A DNA stretch of 5,497 nt, from assembly GCA_910585395.1 (NCBI GenBank), contig CAJUCK010000100.1:1-5497 (forward strand), written 5' to 3'. Of the stretch, positions 1 to 5,389 are shown in pieces. The notes under the pieces were generated by a model that saw nothing but the letters and a program-made list of their open reading frames with translations, made no database searches and was not told where the DNA came from. The translations under genes were made by a program, and so were the position numbers. The first letter of the stretch is position 1, and each line of letters begins with the position of its first letter. The stretch is from an uncultured Lachnospiraceae bacterium. Its GTDB lineage: Bacteria; Bacillota; Clostridia; Lachnospirales; Lachnospiraceae.

Positions 1-70
1 ATACAACGTCTGGGAAGAGGGAAAAGATTTAAATCATTCAAGAAATATTATATCACATATTTTCCATTAA
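1..70 (+). CDS. Possible C-terminal end of a plus-strand gene cut by the window edge
   Basis: Reading from base 2, 22 codons stay open to a TAA at 68-70 and give a peptide starting YNVWEEGKD and ending ISHIFH. The composition is protein-like, and the strong hairpin at 94-131 follows 23 bases later, which would fit a shared terminator between convergent genes. No start is visible, and 22 open codons can arise by chance. Another plus frame is also open through this stretch, and the minus strand carries a TATAAT-like box here. I do not recognise the peptide. The alternative is that these 70 bases are non-coding upstream DNA of a minus-strand gene further left. Confidence 0.3.
   Translation, partial: YNVWEEGKDLNHSRNIISHIFH
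47..55 (-). promoter_or_regulatory. Possible extended -10 promoter element pointing left
   Basis: The minus strand reads TGATATAAT, a perfect match to an extended -10 (TGnTATAAT). No good -35 lies 16-18 bases upstream, where the sequence is only T-rich, and extended -10 promoters can do without one. If it is real, it drives a minus-strand gene beyond the left edge, which conflicts with reading the same bases as the tail of a plus-strand gene. The region is AT-rich, so a chance match is likely. Confidence 0.2.
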
Positions 71-90
71 AAACTCAGAACGCAAAAGAC

Positions 91-131
91 AAAAAAAGGC
101 GTCTCCCATGTCAGCATGAGAGACGCCTTTT
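91..131 (-). terminator. Strong Rho-independent terminator of the sigma/anti-sigma operon
   Basis: Bases 94-105 (AAAAGGCGTCTC) pair perfectly with 120-131. After one mismatch, 107-110 pair with 115-118 around a four-base loop. On the minus strand the G+C-rich stem is followed by seven T, then G and more T-rich sequence, the classic intrinsic terminator layout. It lies 35 bases past the stop codon of the anti-sigma gene. On the plus strand the stem also ends in four T, so weak bidirectional use is possible. Confidence 0.92.
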
Positions 132-166
132 CTCCTGTTTCTATTCTGTTTAACAGCATACATTTA

Positions 167-1606
167 CTATTTCTGCCGTATATCCACATATCCTGCCTCA
201 AGGGAAGAATCATTGAATTCATAACAGCCGCCGCTGGGATCAAGATTAAGGTACAATTTGTCAAGCTCTTCTTCCAATACAAGCCATGCTGCATGTACAG
301 TCACTGTCTCACCAGGCTTTATGCCTGCGATATAATTGTTTCCTCTCTCGCCTCCATGAATATCATAGTACGTCATCTCCCAAAAACTGGACAAGTTATG
401 ATTGACTGCTCTATCCCATTCATCATTCTCCCCTGGTTTCTCACCTTCTGCAATCTGCATCTGGCCATTCATTTCAGCGATACGGGGCAGACCGGCAAAA
501 AACAGTACGTCCGTCATTTCTCTTTCTGTGGTATTCGTATATTCTATCGTAGCATATACCAGTTTCTGGGCTGCCTTCCGTGATTTTATCTCCTGGCTCA
601 ATTCATCCATTCCGCCGTCCTTCACATATTGAATCGCTGCCGGACGCAATTTTCCATTCTCATCCACTTCTTTTCTTAAGTCCTCATCCAAGAAGGCGTC
701 ATCCAAGAGTCCAAAATCATCTGCCACCTGAACGTTAGATACTTTCACGCTAAGTCCTTCGCCTAAGGAGAAGCTGTCACCAATGGTATGGGTGTTTTTC
801 ATTTCTTCTTTGGACGCTGTGGTTCTTGACGCATATTCCACACCTTCTGTCTCATCCGTATATTCCTGGTATTCGCTCCAATTCTGAGCGACAACCAGAT
901 TCTCGTCATTCTGATTCTCTGTAGGTATCAGTTTCACACTCTCTGCTATCTTAAAAGCCTCTTCCTTGCTCACATCTGACGCCACATACATCTCCATTAC
1001 ATAATGGACGTCTGTAAACGCTACATAAATCCGCTGGTTAAATGTAATATCTTCTTCATACAGATCAGGATACTGCAGATAAACGGCATCGTGCCCATTC
1101 GCTTTAAAATCCTCACTGGCAGCAACATCTCCATGCTGTACCGCAAATTGATCATCTCCTGTATCCATCCGGAAAAATGATAGGGAAACGCCGCCTTTGT
1201 TCCATGCATTCTCGAAACTGTACTTCCCATTCTCTGTCTCCACCATTCCTTGCGGCAGATATCCAACTTCCAATTTTACATTGGGAATGGAGAGCGTTTT
1301 CTGCGTTTCCACCACTAAGTCTGTACTTTCCTCCGCATCTTCAACACTGCCCGAAATATTTACTTTCACCCCATGTTCCCCTGCTTTTTCCTGCTGCATC
1401 TGGTAGATACCCACACCAGCGAATACTGTGGTACCGCAAAGCATCACTGCTGCCAGGGACGCCGCTGCAATCCTTCCTGTTTTTCTCCTGTTTTTCCCAA
1501 AGTTCGGCTGTTCCATCTTTACCTGTTTTTCTACTTCTCTTTCTACCATATCTCTCATCTCCTTCGGCATTTTTGGAAAATCATATTTTATATCTTCTAA
1601 TCTCAT
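167..1606 (-). CDS. Membrane-anchored anti-sigma/sensor protein paired with an ECF sigma factor (DUF4179/DUF4367-like layout)
   Basis: This 479-residue protein probably holds the neighbouring sigma factor inactive at the membrane and senses an envelope signal outside the cell; that role is inferred from position and topology. Residues 1-43 are charged and helical (a cytoplasmic anti-sigma arm, ending in a KNRRK-type positive patch). Residues 45-67 form one hydrophobic membrane span, and the remaining 410 residues are outside. Outer part 1, about 105-228, runs from a YLPQGM motif to an AESVKL motif and resembles the DUF4367 pattern. Outer part 2, about 272-455, has a beta-rich look (SLGEGLSVKVSNVQV, ATIEYTNTT, IKPGETVTV), like DUF4352/Ig-like domains. 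The domain names are from memory of the patterns, not a search. The start is supported by GGAGGA seven bases upstream of ATG. It lies 36 bp after the sigma stop, so the two are cotranscribed. No canonical zinc-binding anti-sigma HxxxCxxC motif is seen. Confidence 0.85.
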   Translation of the reverse strand: MRLEDIKYDFPKMPKEMRDMVEREVEKQVKMEQPNFGKNRRKTGRIAAASLAAVMLCGTTVFAGVGIYQMQQEKAGEHGVKVNISGSVEDAEESTDLVVETQKTLSIPNVKLEVGYLPQGMVETENGKYSFENAWNKGGVSLSFFRMDTGDDQFAVQHGDVAASEDFKANGHDAVYLQYPDLYEEDITFNQRIYVAFTDVHYVMEMYVASDVSKEEAFKIAESVKLIPTENQNDENLVVAQNWSEYQEYTDETEGVEYASRTTASKEEMKNTHTIGDSFSLGEGLSVKVSNVQVADDFGLLDDAFLDEDLRKEVDENGKLRPAAIQYVKDGGMDELSQEIKSRKAAQKLVYATIEYTNTTEREMTDVLFFAGLPRIAEMNGQMQIAEGEKPGENDEWDRAVNHNLSSFWEMTYYDIHGGERGNNYIAGIKPGETVTVHAAWLVLEEELDKLYLNLDPSGGCYEFNDSSLEAGYVDIRQK

Positions 1607-1642
1607 ATTCCGTCCTCCATTTCATAACATATTCAGGCGTTT

Positions 1643-2113
1643 CTACGTCATGGCATGCTCCAGCTCCCCACGCATTCTGGCTCTTGCCCGTGCCAGACGA
1701 TTCTTGACGGCGCTCTCTGAAATTCTCAGAATCTTTGCTGTCTCCTTCACACTGTACCCTTCCAGATAATAGAGCGTCACACAGATCCGTATCTTCTCAG
1801 GAAGCTGTCTGACTGCCTCATACAGGTCAGAATAGTCTTTCTGTTCCACTGTTTCCTGGTACTGATATTCTTCCAATGACACAATACGCTTTTCCCTGCG
1901 CATAAAAGCATAACATTCATTGATGAGTATCCTCACAAGCCAGGTCTTTGCATAGGAATCCTGCCGCAGAGTATGCAGATTTGTAAATGCTTTTACAATC
2001 GCCTCCTGAATCGCATCTGCACAGTCTGCATCACTGGAAAGCAAGGTTTTTGCCACACGATACAAAGTATCCTCAGATGCAACAATGAGTTCTCCTAACT
2101 GTTCTTTCTTCAT
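1643..2113 (-). CDS. ECF-type RNA polymerase sigma factor (sigma-70 family)
   Basis: A 156-residue sigma factor that would direct RNA polymerase to a small stress or envelope regulon. Region 2 covers about residues 8-76, with DAIQEAIVKAF (33-43, the core-binding helix) and WLVRILINECY (58-68, the -10-recognition helix). Region 4 covers about 98-150, with LPEKIRICVTLYYLEGYS and the helix-turn-helix KETAKILRISESAVKNRLAR, which reads the -35 element. There is no region 1 or 3 and no C-terminal extension, as expected for ECF factors. Start choice: an in-frame ATG at 2125 sits directly against AAGGA with no spacer, whereas the ATG at 2113 lies 12 bases after it. The second, giving MKKEQLGEL, is therefore preferred, although the spacing is slightly long. 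It is followed by its presumed membrane anti-sigma partner. The order and size recall SigV/RsiV-type pairs, but the partner's outer domain does not show a recognisable RsiV sequence, so no symbol is given. Confidence 0.93.
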   Translation of the reverse strand: MKKEQLGELIVASEDTLYRVAKTLLSSDADCADAIQEAIVKAFTNLHTLRQDSYAKTWLVRILINECYAFMRREKRIVSLEEYQYQETVEQKDYSDLYEAVRQLPEKIRICVTLYYLEGYSVKETAKILRISESAVKNRLARARARMRGELEHAMT

Positions 2114-2164
2114 AAATACTCGCATTCCTTTCTGCTGGCCAGCTTTTTTGTCTTTACACTAATT

Positions 2165-2192
2165 AGATGTCTGGGCTTTTAAAATGGTCTCA
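2165..2192 (-). promoter_or_regulatory. Candidate ECF-type autoregulated promoter of the sigma/anti-sigma operon
   Basis: On the minus strand, TGAGACC followed by ATTTT (from 2192) resembles the TGAAAC-type -35 element of Firmicute ECF sigma factors. ACATCT begins 16 bases after the TGAGAC hexamer and could stand in for the CGTC/CGTA-type -10 element. This places a start site about 40 bases upstream of the ribosome binding site. The -10 match is poor. No good TTGACA/TATAAT pair is seen in the same 110-bp gap. Autoregulation is common for this gene class, so the location is sensible, but the call is an inference. Confidence 0.3.
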
Positions 2193-2228
2193 AAAAATAT
2201 AAAAAGAATTCTGCCCTGGCAGAATTCT
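2192..2228 (-). terminator. Strong Rho-independent terminator after the flippase-like gene
   Basis: Bases 2205-2214 (AGAATTCTGC) pair perfectly with 2219-2228 around a CCTG loop. On the minus strand the stem is followed by TTTTTATATTTTTTG. It starts 7 bases after the stop codon of the flippase-like gene. It closes the three-gene operon and separates it from the sigma factor operon, whose promoter must lie just past the T tract. Confidence 0.92.
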
Positions 2229-2235
2229 CTGTTTA

Positions 2236-3240
2236 CTACGTTCTTATTTTACTTCTAAAATGACACCACACCGCCACCAATGCACTGACAATCAGCACCA
2301 GATAAAAATTCAGCCCTCTGGTAATACACATAGAGGCTGTCAGACAGGCGCCTGGAAAAATCTGAGAAAACGCTGTTTTATACATCATCTCTGTAATGCC
2401 CTGTGCTCCTGGCAAAGGAAGCATATCCACTGCAATGTAAATAGACGCCTGGAGACTCATCACTGTGAATGCCGTCGTTCCCTGCAGTCCCATCCCTTTA
2501 TAAATCAGCCACGTCAGAAAGAACACGCTGCACCGCTGAACCACAGTAAATATAATTACGGCTGCAATCTTGCCCTTATTTTTCAGAAAAAATAAAACTG
2601 CTTCATGGTACTGGTCCGCCATATCAATCAGTTTTTCTGTACGCTTTTTGGATTTCTTTAAAATTCTGAATTTTTTCAGAAGCTTTTCTCCGCCTATCAC
2701 AATTCCCTTAAAGCACTTTGGGCTGATCATGATAAAAAGCAAAACCACCACCAGCAGAGTATTCAAAAACAATCCTAAATAGTACAGGTACAGATATCCT
2801 TTTAGATAATCTGCAAGCGGCTGATAATAAAAAATTACAATCCCAGCCCCCATCACCACCAGAACTAGTTTATAAATCACAGCCACCGTCATCAGCACTA
2901 CGGTGCTGTCAGATACCTTGTGTCCTTCCTTCTTCATATAGTAGAGCTGCATAGGCTGCCCTCCAGTCGCAGAAGGCGTAATACCAGAAAAGAAAAATCC
3001 TACAAAGGAATATTTTACACAGGTCTTATAATTCAGGGAGCGGAGCAGATAGCAGATCATAAAGCCCTCTGCCGATACAAAGAAAAATGCCGTCGCCATC
3101 GCTGTCAAAAAATACAAAGGCTGCAGGGTGGACATTGCCGAAACCACCGCTTTCATGTCGTTTCCCTTAAAAATTGCGTTAAAAGTCAGAGCCGCCAAAA
3201 GAATAAAAATGACGGCGCTGATAATGTTTTTACGATTCAT
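2236..3240 (-). CDS. Flippase-like integral membrane protein (LPG_synthase_TM / UPF0104 / YbhN-like family)
   Basis: A 334-residue polytopic protein. Related proteins move or help modify lipid-linked substrates; the flippase half of MprF (lysyl-phosphatidylglycerol) is the best known. Hydrophobic spans are visible near residues 5-21, 41-64, 77-90, 113-138, 148-172, 224-247, 258-276 and 297-326, with a basic cytoplasmic-looking loop at 186-202. Family-like motifs are ITPSATGGQPMQLYYMKKEG (87-106) and LPLPGAQGITE (274-284). There is no soluble synthetase domain, so it is not a full MprF and the substrate is unknown. Start choice: the reading frame continues upstream to a GTG at 3279, but that has no ribosome binding site, whereas the ATG at 3240 has GGAG seven bases before it. 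It is the last gene of the operon behind the glycosyltransferase and hydrolase, a context that suits export of a glycolipid or glycan precursor. Confidence 0.88.
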   Translation of the reverse strand: MNRKNIISAVIFILLAALTFNAIFKGNDMKAVVSAMSTLQPLYFLTAMATAFFFVSAEGFMICYLLRSLNYKTCVKYSFVGFFFSGITPSATGGQPMQLYYMKKEGHKVSDSTVVLMTVAVIYKLVLVVMGAGIVIFYYQPLADYLKGYLYLYYLGLFLNTLLVVVLLFIMISPKCFKGIVIGGEKLLKKFRILKKSKKRTEKLIDMADQYHEAVLFFLKNKGKIAAVIIFTVVQRCSVFFLTWLIYKGMGLQGTTAFTVMSLQASIYIAVDMLPLPGAQGITEMMYKTAFSQIFPGACLTASMCITRGLNFYLVLIVSALVAVWCHFRSKIRT

Positions 3241-3368
3241 AAATAAACTCCATTCATTGCATAAGAAAGCTTCCGCCACATCTGGCGAAACATACTGGTC
3301 CGTTCTGCCGGATAATATCCATTCATTCGGTTAAAATTATGTAAAGTTCCTTGTCTGTTCCAGCTCAT
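3237..3368 (-). CDS. Possible small protein overlapping two genes (43 residues)
   Basis: An ATG at 3368 opens 43 codons (MSWNRQGTLH... to ...AMNGVYL) whose TGA overlaps the start codon of the flippase-like gene as ATGA, the usual geometry of translational coupling. The start lies inside the end of the hydrolase gene in a different frame, and a shorter form could begin at the internal ATG at 3326. The middle is basic with aromatic residues (MFRQMWRKL). Against it: no proper ribosome binding site (only AGAG near the first ATG, none near the second), no recognised homology, and an open frame this short is not rare by chance. It may serve only as a coupling leader or be non-coding. Confidence 0.25.
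   Translation of the reverse strand: MSWNRQGTLHNFNRMNGYYPAERTSMFRQMWRKLSYAMNGVYL
3271..3290 (-). other. Intercistronic hairpin before the flippase-like gene
   Basis: On the minus strand, UUUCGCCA and UGGCGGAA form an eight-pair stem (one G-U pair) around a GAUG loop, followed by GCTTTCTT. It lies 30 bases upstream of the flippase-like ATG and leaves the ribosome binding site free. The T run is interrupted, so it would be a poor terminator. It could be a partial terminator, an RNA-stabilising stem, or chance. Confidence 0.4.
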
Positions 3369-3834
3369 AGAAGTCTCTGGGTGTTACCAGTGAAAAATGT
3401 TTATCAAAAAGCTCTATTCCATTTTCTTTAAGAAGGCTGGCAGTAAATGAAGAACAAGTATAATGATTCTTCTGATAAAATGGTATATTCAATAATATCA
3501 TAGGAAGTCCCAATACACAATAATGATATTGAAATCTTTTTTCATAACATTCCTGCAGTTGTCTGGCAATCTGTCTTTTCTGTTCCCTGGTGCATTCCAG
3601 GCTGACAACACGGTACTGGGCTGTGGGAAATTTCCGTTCAATCTTCTCTGTATCCTCTTTCTCAAACCCTGCCAAAATAGGGATTGCCGGATTTCTTCTT
3701 CCCACGCTGTACGCCTCTTTCAATTCCTCATCCATAGAGATCACCACATGTATATAGTTGATTCCTGTTACCCGCCTTATGATAGATGCAAAAAATCCTG
3801 GCGTATCTACCAAAGCAAAATAAATCTGTTCCAT
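3337..3834 (-). CDS. Small permuted papain-like cysteine hydrolase (NlpC/P60 superfamily, YiiX/YaeF-like)
   Basis: A 165-residue protein that probably cleaves an amide or ester bond, perhaps in the cell wall or a lipid; the substrate is unknown. The order of the likely catalytic residues is His29 in a beta strand (YIHVVI), Glu40 (KEAYSVG) and then Cys127 at the start of a helix (YTCSSFTASLL). The His-before-Cys order is the circularly permuted arrangement of this superfamily. A hydrophobic stretch at about 105-119 (YCVLGLPMILLNIPF) may be a membrane-contacting loop. No signal peptide is seen, so it appears cytosolic or peripheral. Start choice: the frame reaches a TTG at 3861, but AGAGG lies seven bases before the ATG at 3834 (MEQIYFALV). 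It is 54 bp after the glycosyltransferase stop and about 96 bp before the flippase-like gene, so all three are probably one transcript. The fold is assigned by motif only. Confidence 0.75.
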   Translation of the reverse strand: MEQIYFALVDTPGFFASIIRRVTGINYIHVVISMDEELKEAYSVGRRNPAIPILAGFEKEDTEKIERKFPTAQYRVVSLECTREQKRQIARQLQECYEKRFQYHYCVLGLPMILLNIPFYQKNHYTCSSFTASLLKENGIELFDKHFSLVTPRDFYELEQTRNFT

Positions 3835-3888
3835 CTCATAACCTCTCTTTTGTCTCTTCAAGTCATTTATCTATGCCACAATCTATTC

Positions 3889-4911
3889 TCAGTTGAACTG
3901 GTACAATTTCCGCGCTGCCCTGTAACCAGCCAAAGTAAGAGCCGCACCAGCACGTCCTGGAAGATACGTAAAACCACTGACCGTTTTCCGTTTCAGTGTG
4001 GTATACAATTTCCTGTCATGGTTTTTCACATAATTCCAGAGCATTTCCCGTTTTTTCCATGCCTCCGGCGTACCGATCAGCAATAGGTGAATAGAAGAAA
4101 TTGCCATCATAATAGAAATGTTTCTTGTCAGATAGTCTGCCAGCCGCGGGTTTTGTCTCCGCAGCTTTTCAAGATCGGTACATACGGAAACAAGTTTTGT
4201 CACCCGAATCTGCTGGTCAATCCGCTTCATCAGCACTTTCTCATTTACTGATTGGTCCTCTCTGCCCAGAAAATAGTGATACAGGTCCAGATTCAGATAG
4301 CAGAGGGTCTTTACAAAGGGTAATGGCTGGTTCGCAAAAATATTGTCCACATAGAATGTGTGCCTGGGAAGCTTTACGCCTGATTTTTTCAGCACATCGG
4401 TCCGGTAAAACAGGGAGTGCATCACCAGATACTGAGACGCCCGAAAATGCCTGATATCATTCCATCCACAGACAACGCCTTCCCGCATCACATTTTTATA
4501 ACTCATTCGTTTTAATTTATTTTCATAAAAATGGTCATACAGATAATTACAGACGATCAAATCCACCGTAACATCTTTTTTCTCCCACTCCTGGATTTTG
4601 TTCAGAAGTTTCTTAAGTTCCTCTGGGTCCAGCCAGTCGTCTGAATCCACCACTTTAAAATACGTGCCAGATGCCTGGGCAAGCCCTGCATTTACTCCGG
4701 CTCCATGTCCTCCATTTTCCTGATGGATGACCTTGACAATCTCTGGATAATTCCTTGCATAATTATCTGCAATCTCTCCTGTCCTGTCTGTGGAACCATC
4801 GTCTACAATTATTATCTCCGCCTGTTCCTCTGCTGTCAGCAGGGTATCAATACACCGCTCCATATAATCCTCTGAATTATAACAAGGCACGGTAAAGGTA
4901 ATCTGTCTCAT
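3889..4911 (-). CDS. Family 2 glycosyltransferase (GT-A fold)
   Basis: A 340-residue enzyme that transfers a sugar from a nucleotide-sugar donor to an acceptor in envelope glycan or glycolipid synthesis; donor and acceptor cannot be read from sequence. The GT2 domain fills the first half: ITFTVPCYNSEDYMERCI (4-21), EIIIVDDGSTDRTG (32-45, donor binding), QENGGHGAGVNAGL (64-77) and the metal-binding VVDSDDWLDPEEL (87-99, DXD-type, Asp89-Asp92). FYVDN at 186-190 may supply the catalytic base region. The C-terminal part, about 220-340, is basic and helical, with a hydrophobic stretch near 266-280 that may touch the membrane, but no clear transmembrane bundle is present. AGGAG eight bases before the ATG fixes the start. 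It is the first gene of the operon, followed by the hydrolase and the flippase-like protein, and is preceded by a long leader with operator-like repeats. Confidence 0.95.
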   Translation of the reverse strand: MRQITFTVPCYNSEDYMERCIDTLLTAEEQAEIIIVDDGSTDRTGEIADNYARNYPEIVKVIHQENGGHGAGVNAGLAQASGTYFKVVDSDDWLDPEELKKLLNKIQEWEKKDVTVDLIVCNYLYDHFYENKLKRMSYKNVMREGVVCGWNDIRHFRASQYLVMHSLFYRTDVLKKSGVKLPRHTFYVDNIFANQPLPFVKTLCYLNLDLYHYFLGREDQSVNEKVLMKRIDQQIRVTKLVSVCTDLEKLRRQNPRLADYLTRNISIMMAISSIHLLLIGTPEAWKKREMLWNYVKNHDRKLYTTLKRKTVSGFTYLPGRAGAALTLAGYRAARKLYQFN

Positions 4912-4982
4912 AATTTTTTCTCCTGTTATTTTCTTTATCCTATTAGATTAAACGAAATCTTTTTTGATTTTTCTTCATAAAA

Positions 4983-5004
4983 TTTCTTAAGTTTTCCTTA
5001 ACTT
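4983..5004 (-). promoter_or_regulatory. Direct repeat pair with 11-bp period, candidate OmpR-type operator
   Basis: TTTCTTAAGTT and TTCCTTAACTT lie head to tail (9 of 11 bases match). The 11-bp step, one helical turn, is the usual spacing for OmpR/PhoB-family response-regulator half-sites. The pair is 72 bases upstream of the glycosyltransferase start codon. It also contains a short dyad (AAGTT/AACTT). No good promoter could be placed beside it, so function is inferred. Confidence 0.3.
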
Positions 5005-5049
5005 TGCCATATCGCACATAATTTCTCTATGGATTGCTTTATGTTCCTC

Positions 5050-5077
5050 AAAAAACAGAAAGATTTTCCATTTCTGT
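5050..5077 (-). other. Weak hairpin with T run in the glycosyltransferase leader
   Basis: On the minus strand, ACAGAAA (5077-5071) and TTTCTGT (5061-5055) form a seven-pair stem with a nine-base loop, followed by five T. It resembles a weak intrinsic terminator or attenuator. The stem is AT-rich, so stability is doubtful. Confidence 0.3.
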
Positions 5078-5093
5078 CTGTTTCTTGATGTAT

Positions 5094-5125
5094 AAAAACA
5101 GATTAACTCATTTTTCTTAAATCTG
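5094..5125 (-). other. Second weak hairpin with T run in the same leader
   Basis: On the minus strand, CAGATTTAA (5125-5117) pairs with TTAATCTG (5106-5099), with one bulged base and a ten-base loop, and five T follow. A preceding AAAAACAG could pair instead with the distal CTGTTTTT, giving an alternative fold. With the hairpin at 5050-5077 it makes two tandem terminator-like stems ahead of the operon. Either may end read-through from the surface-protein gene or act as an attenuator. Confidence 0.3.
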
Positions 5126-5134
5126 CCCTGTTTT

Positions 5135-5156
5135 TACCTTACAATTATCTTACATT
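5135..5156 (-). promoter_or_regulatory. CTTACA direct repeat pair with 11-bp period, candidate OmpR/PhoB-type operator
   Basis: TACCTTACAAT and TATCTTACATT are adjacent and match at 9 of 11 positions; read on the minus strand, both carry TGTAAG. The motif recurs inverted at 5160-5165 (GTAAGG). On the minus strand, TTGAAC (5170-5165) and GATAAT (5149-5144) could be a promoter with a short 15-base spacer, in which case the repeats overlap its -10 region. Alternatively the repeats activate a promoter further down, such as TATACA at 5094-5089, giving a leader of about 170 bases. No regulator gene is in the window. Confidence 0.4.
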
Positions 5157-5242
5157 TCCGTAAGGTTCAAAAATACATTCTGCCGCTATATCTCCTTCTT
5201 CTTCGATAAGTTTTCCTTTAAAAACACTTTTTTCACAGAAAA

Positions 5243-5341
5243 GGGGCTGTCGGATTAAGAAATACAACTACAAGATATGGTAAAATTTCTATTTACAAAA
5301 TTATTGTATCTTGTATGTTTACTTCTTAATGCGACAGCCCC
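5243..5341. repeat. 99-bp inverted-repeat element, MITE-like or long stem-loop
   Basis: The ends GGGGCTGTCG and CGACAGCCCC are perfect 10-bp inverted repeats. Arms 5243-5277 and 5307-5341 match at 30 of 35 positions, including ATTAAGAA and TACAAGATA blocks, around a 29-bp AT-rich centre. This is the size and form of a miniature inverted-repeat transposable element or the fused ends of an insertion sequence. The GGGGCTGTC terminus recalls ends of some Firmicute insertion sequences (from memory, not searched). No transposase is present. The flanks (AAAA left, AAAC right) give no clear target duplication. Lying 48 bp past the stop of the right-hand gene, and followed on the minus strand by TTTTCTG, it may also end that gene's transcript. 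Confidence 0.7.
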
Positions 5342-5389
5342 AAACAATAATCATTTGATGTTATGTCAATATCATGAATTTTTTGGCAG

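Larger units (their letters stand above)
4912..5389. other. Long intergenic region with no convincing gene
   Basis: This 478-bp stretch is AT-rich and holds no coding frame I trust. It contains the inverted-repeat element at 5243-5341, two pairs of direct repeats with 11-bp period (4983-5004 and 5135-5156), and two weak hairpins with T runs (5050-5077 and 5094-5125). An isolated AAGGAGATATA on the minus strand near 5185-5195 looks like a ribosome binding site, but the only nearby ATG reaches a stop after three codons. It may be a gene remnant or chance. Confidence 0.6.

Noticed and set aside
116..583. 155-codon plus-strand reading frame
   Set aside because: It lies opposite the anti-sigma gene, begins inside the terminator stem, lacks a ribosome binding site and has an unconvincing Cys/Phe/Ile-rich product.
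2236..3279. Longer flippase-like protein starting at GTG 3279
   Set aside because: There is no ribosome binding site before the GTG, which also sits in the intercistronic hairpin; the ATG at 3240 has a well-placed GGAG.
3523..4086. 187-codon plus-strand reading frame
   Set aside because: It runs antisense across two well-supported genes (hydrolase and glycosyltransferase), with no recognisable domain.
4945..4965. AGATT/AATCT hairpin followed by T run on the plus strand
   Set aside because: The stem is only five pairs, AT-rich, and there is no plus-strand gene upstream to terminate.
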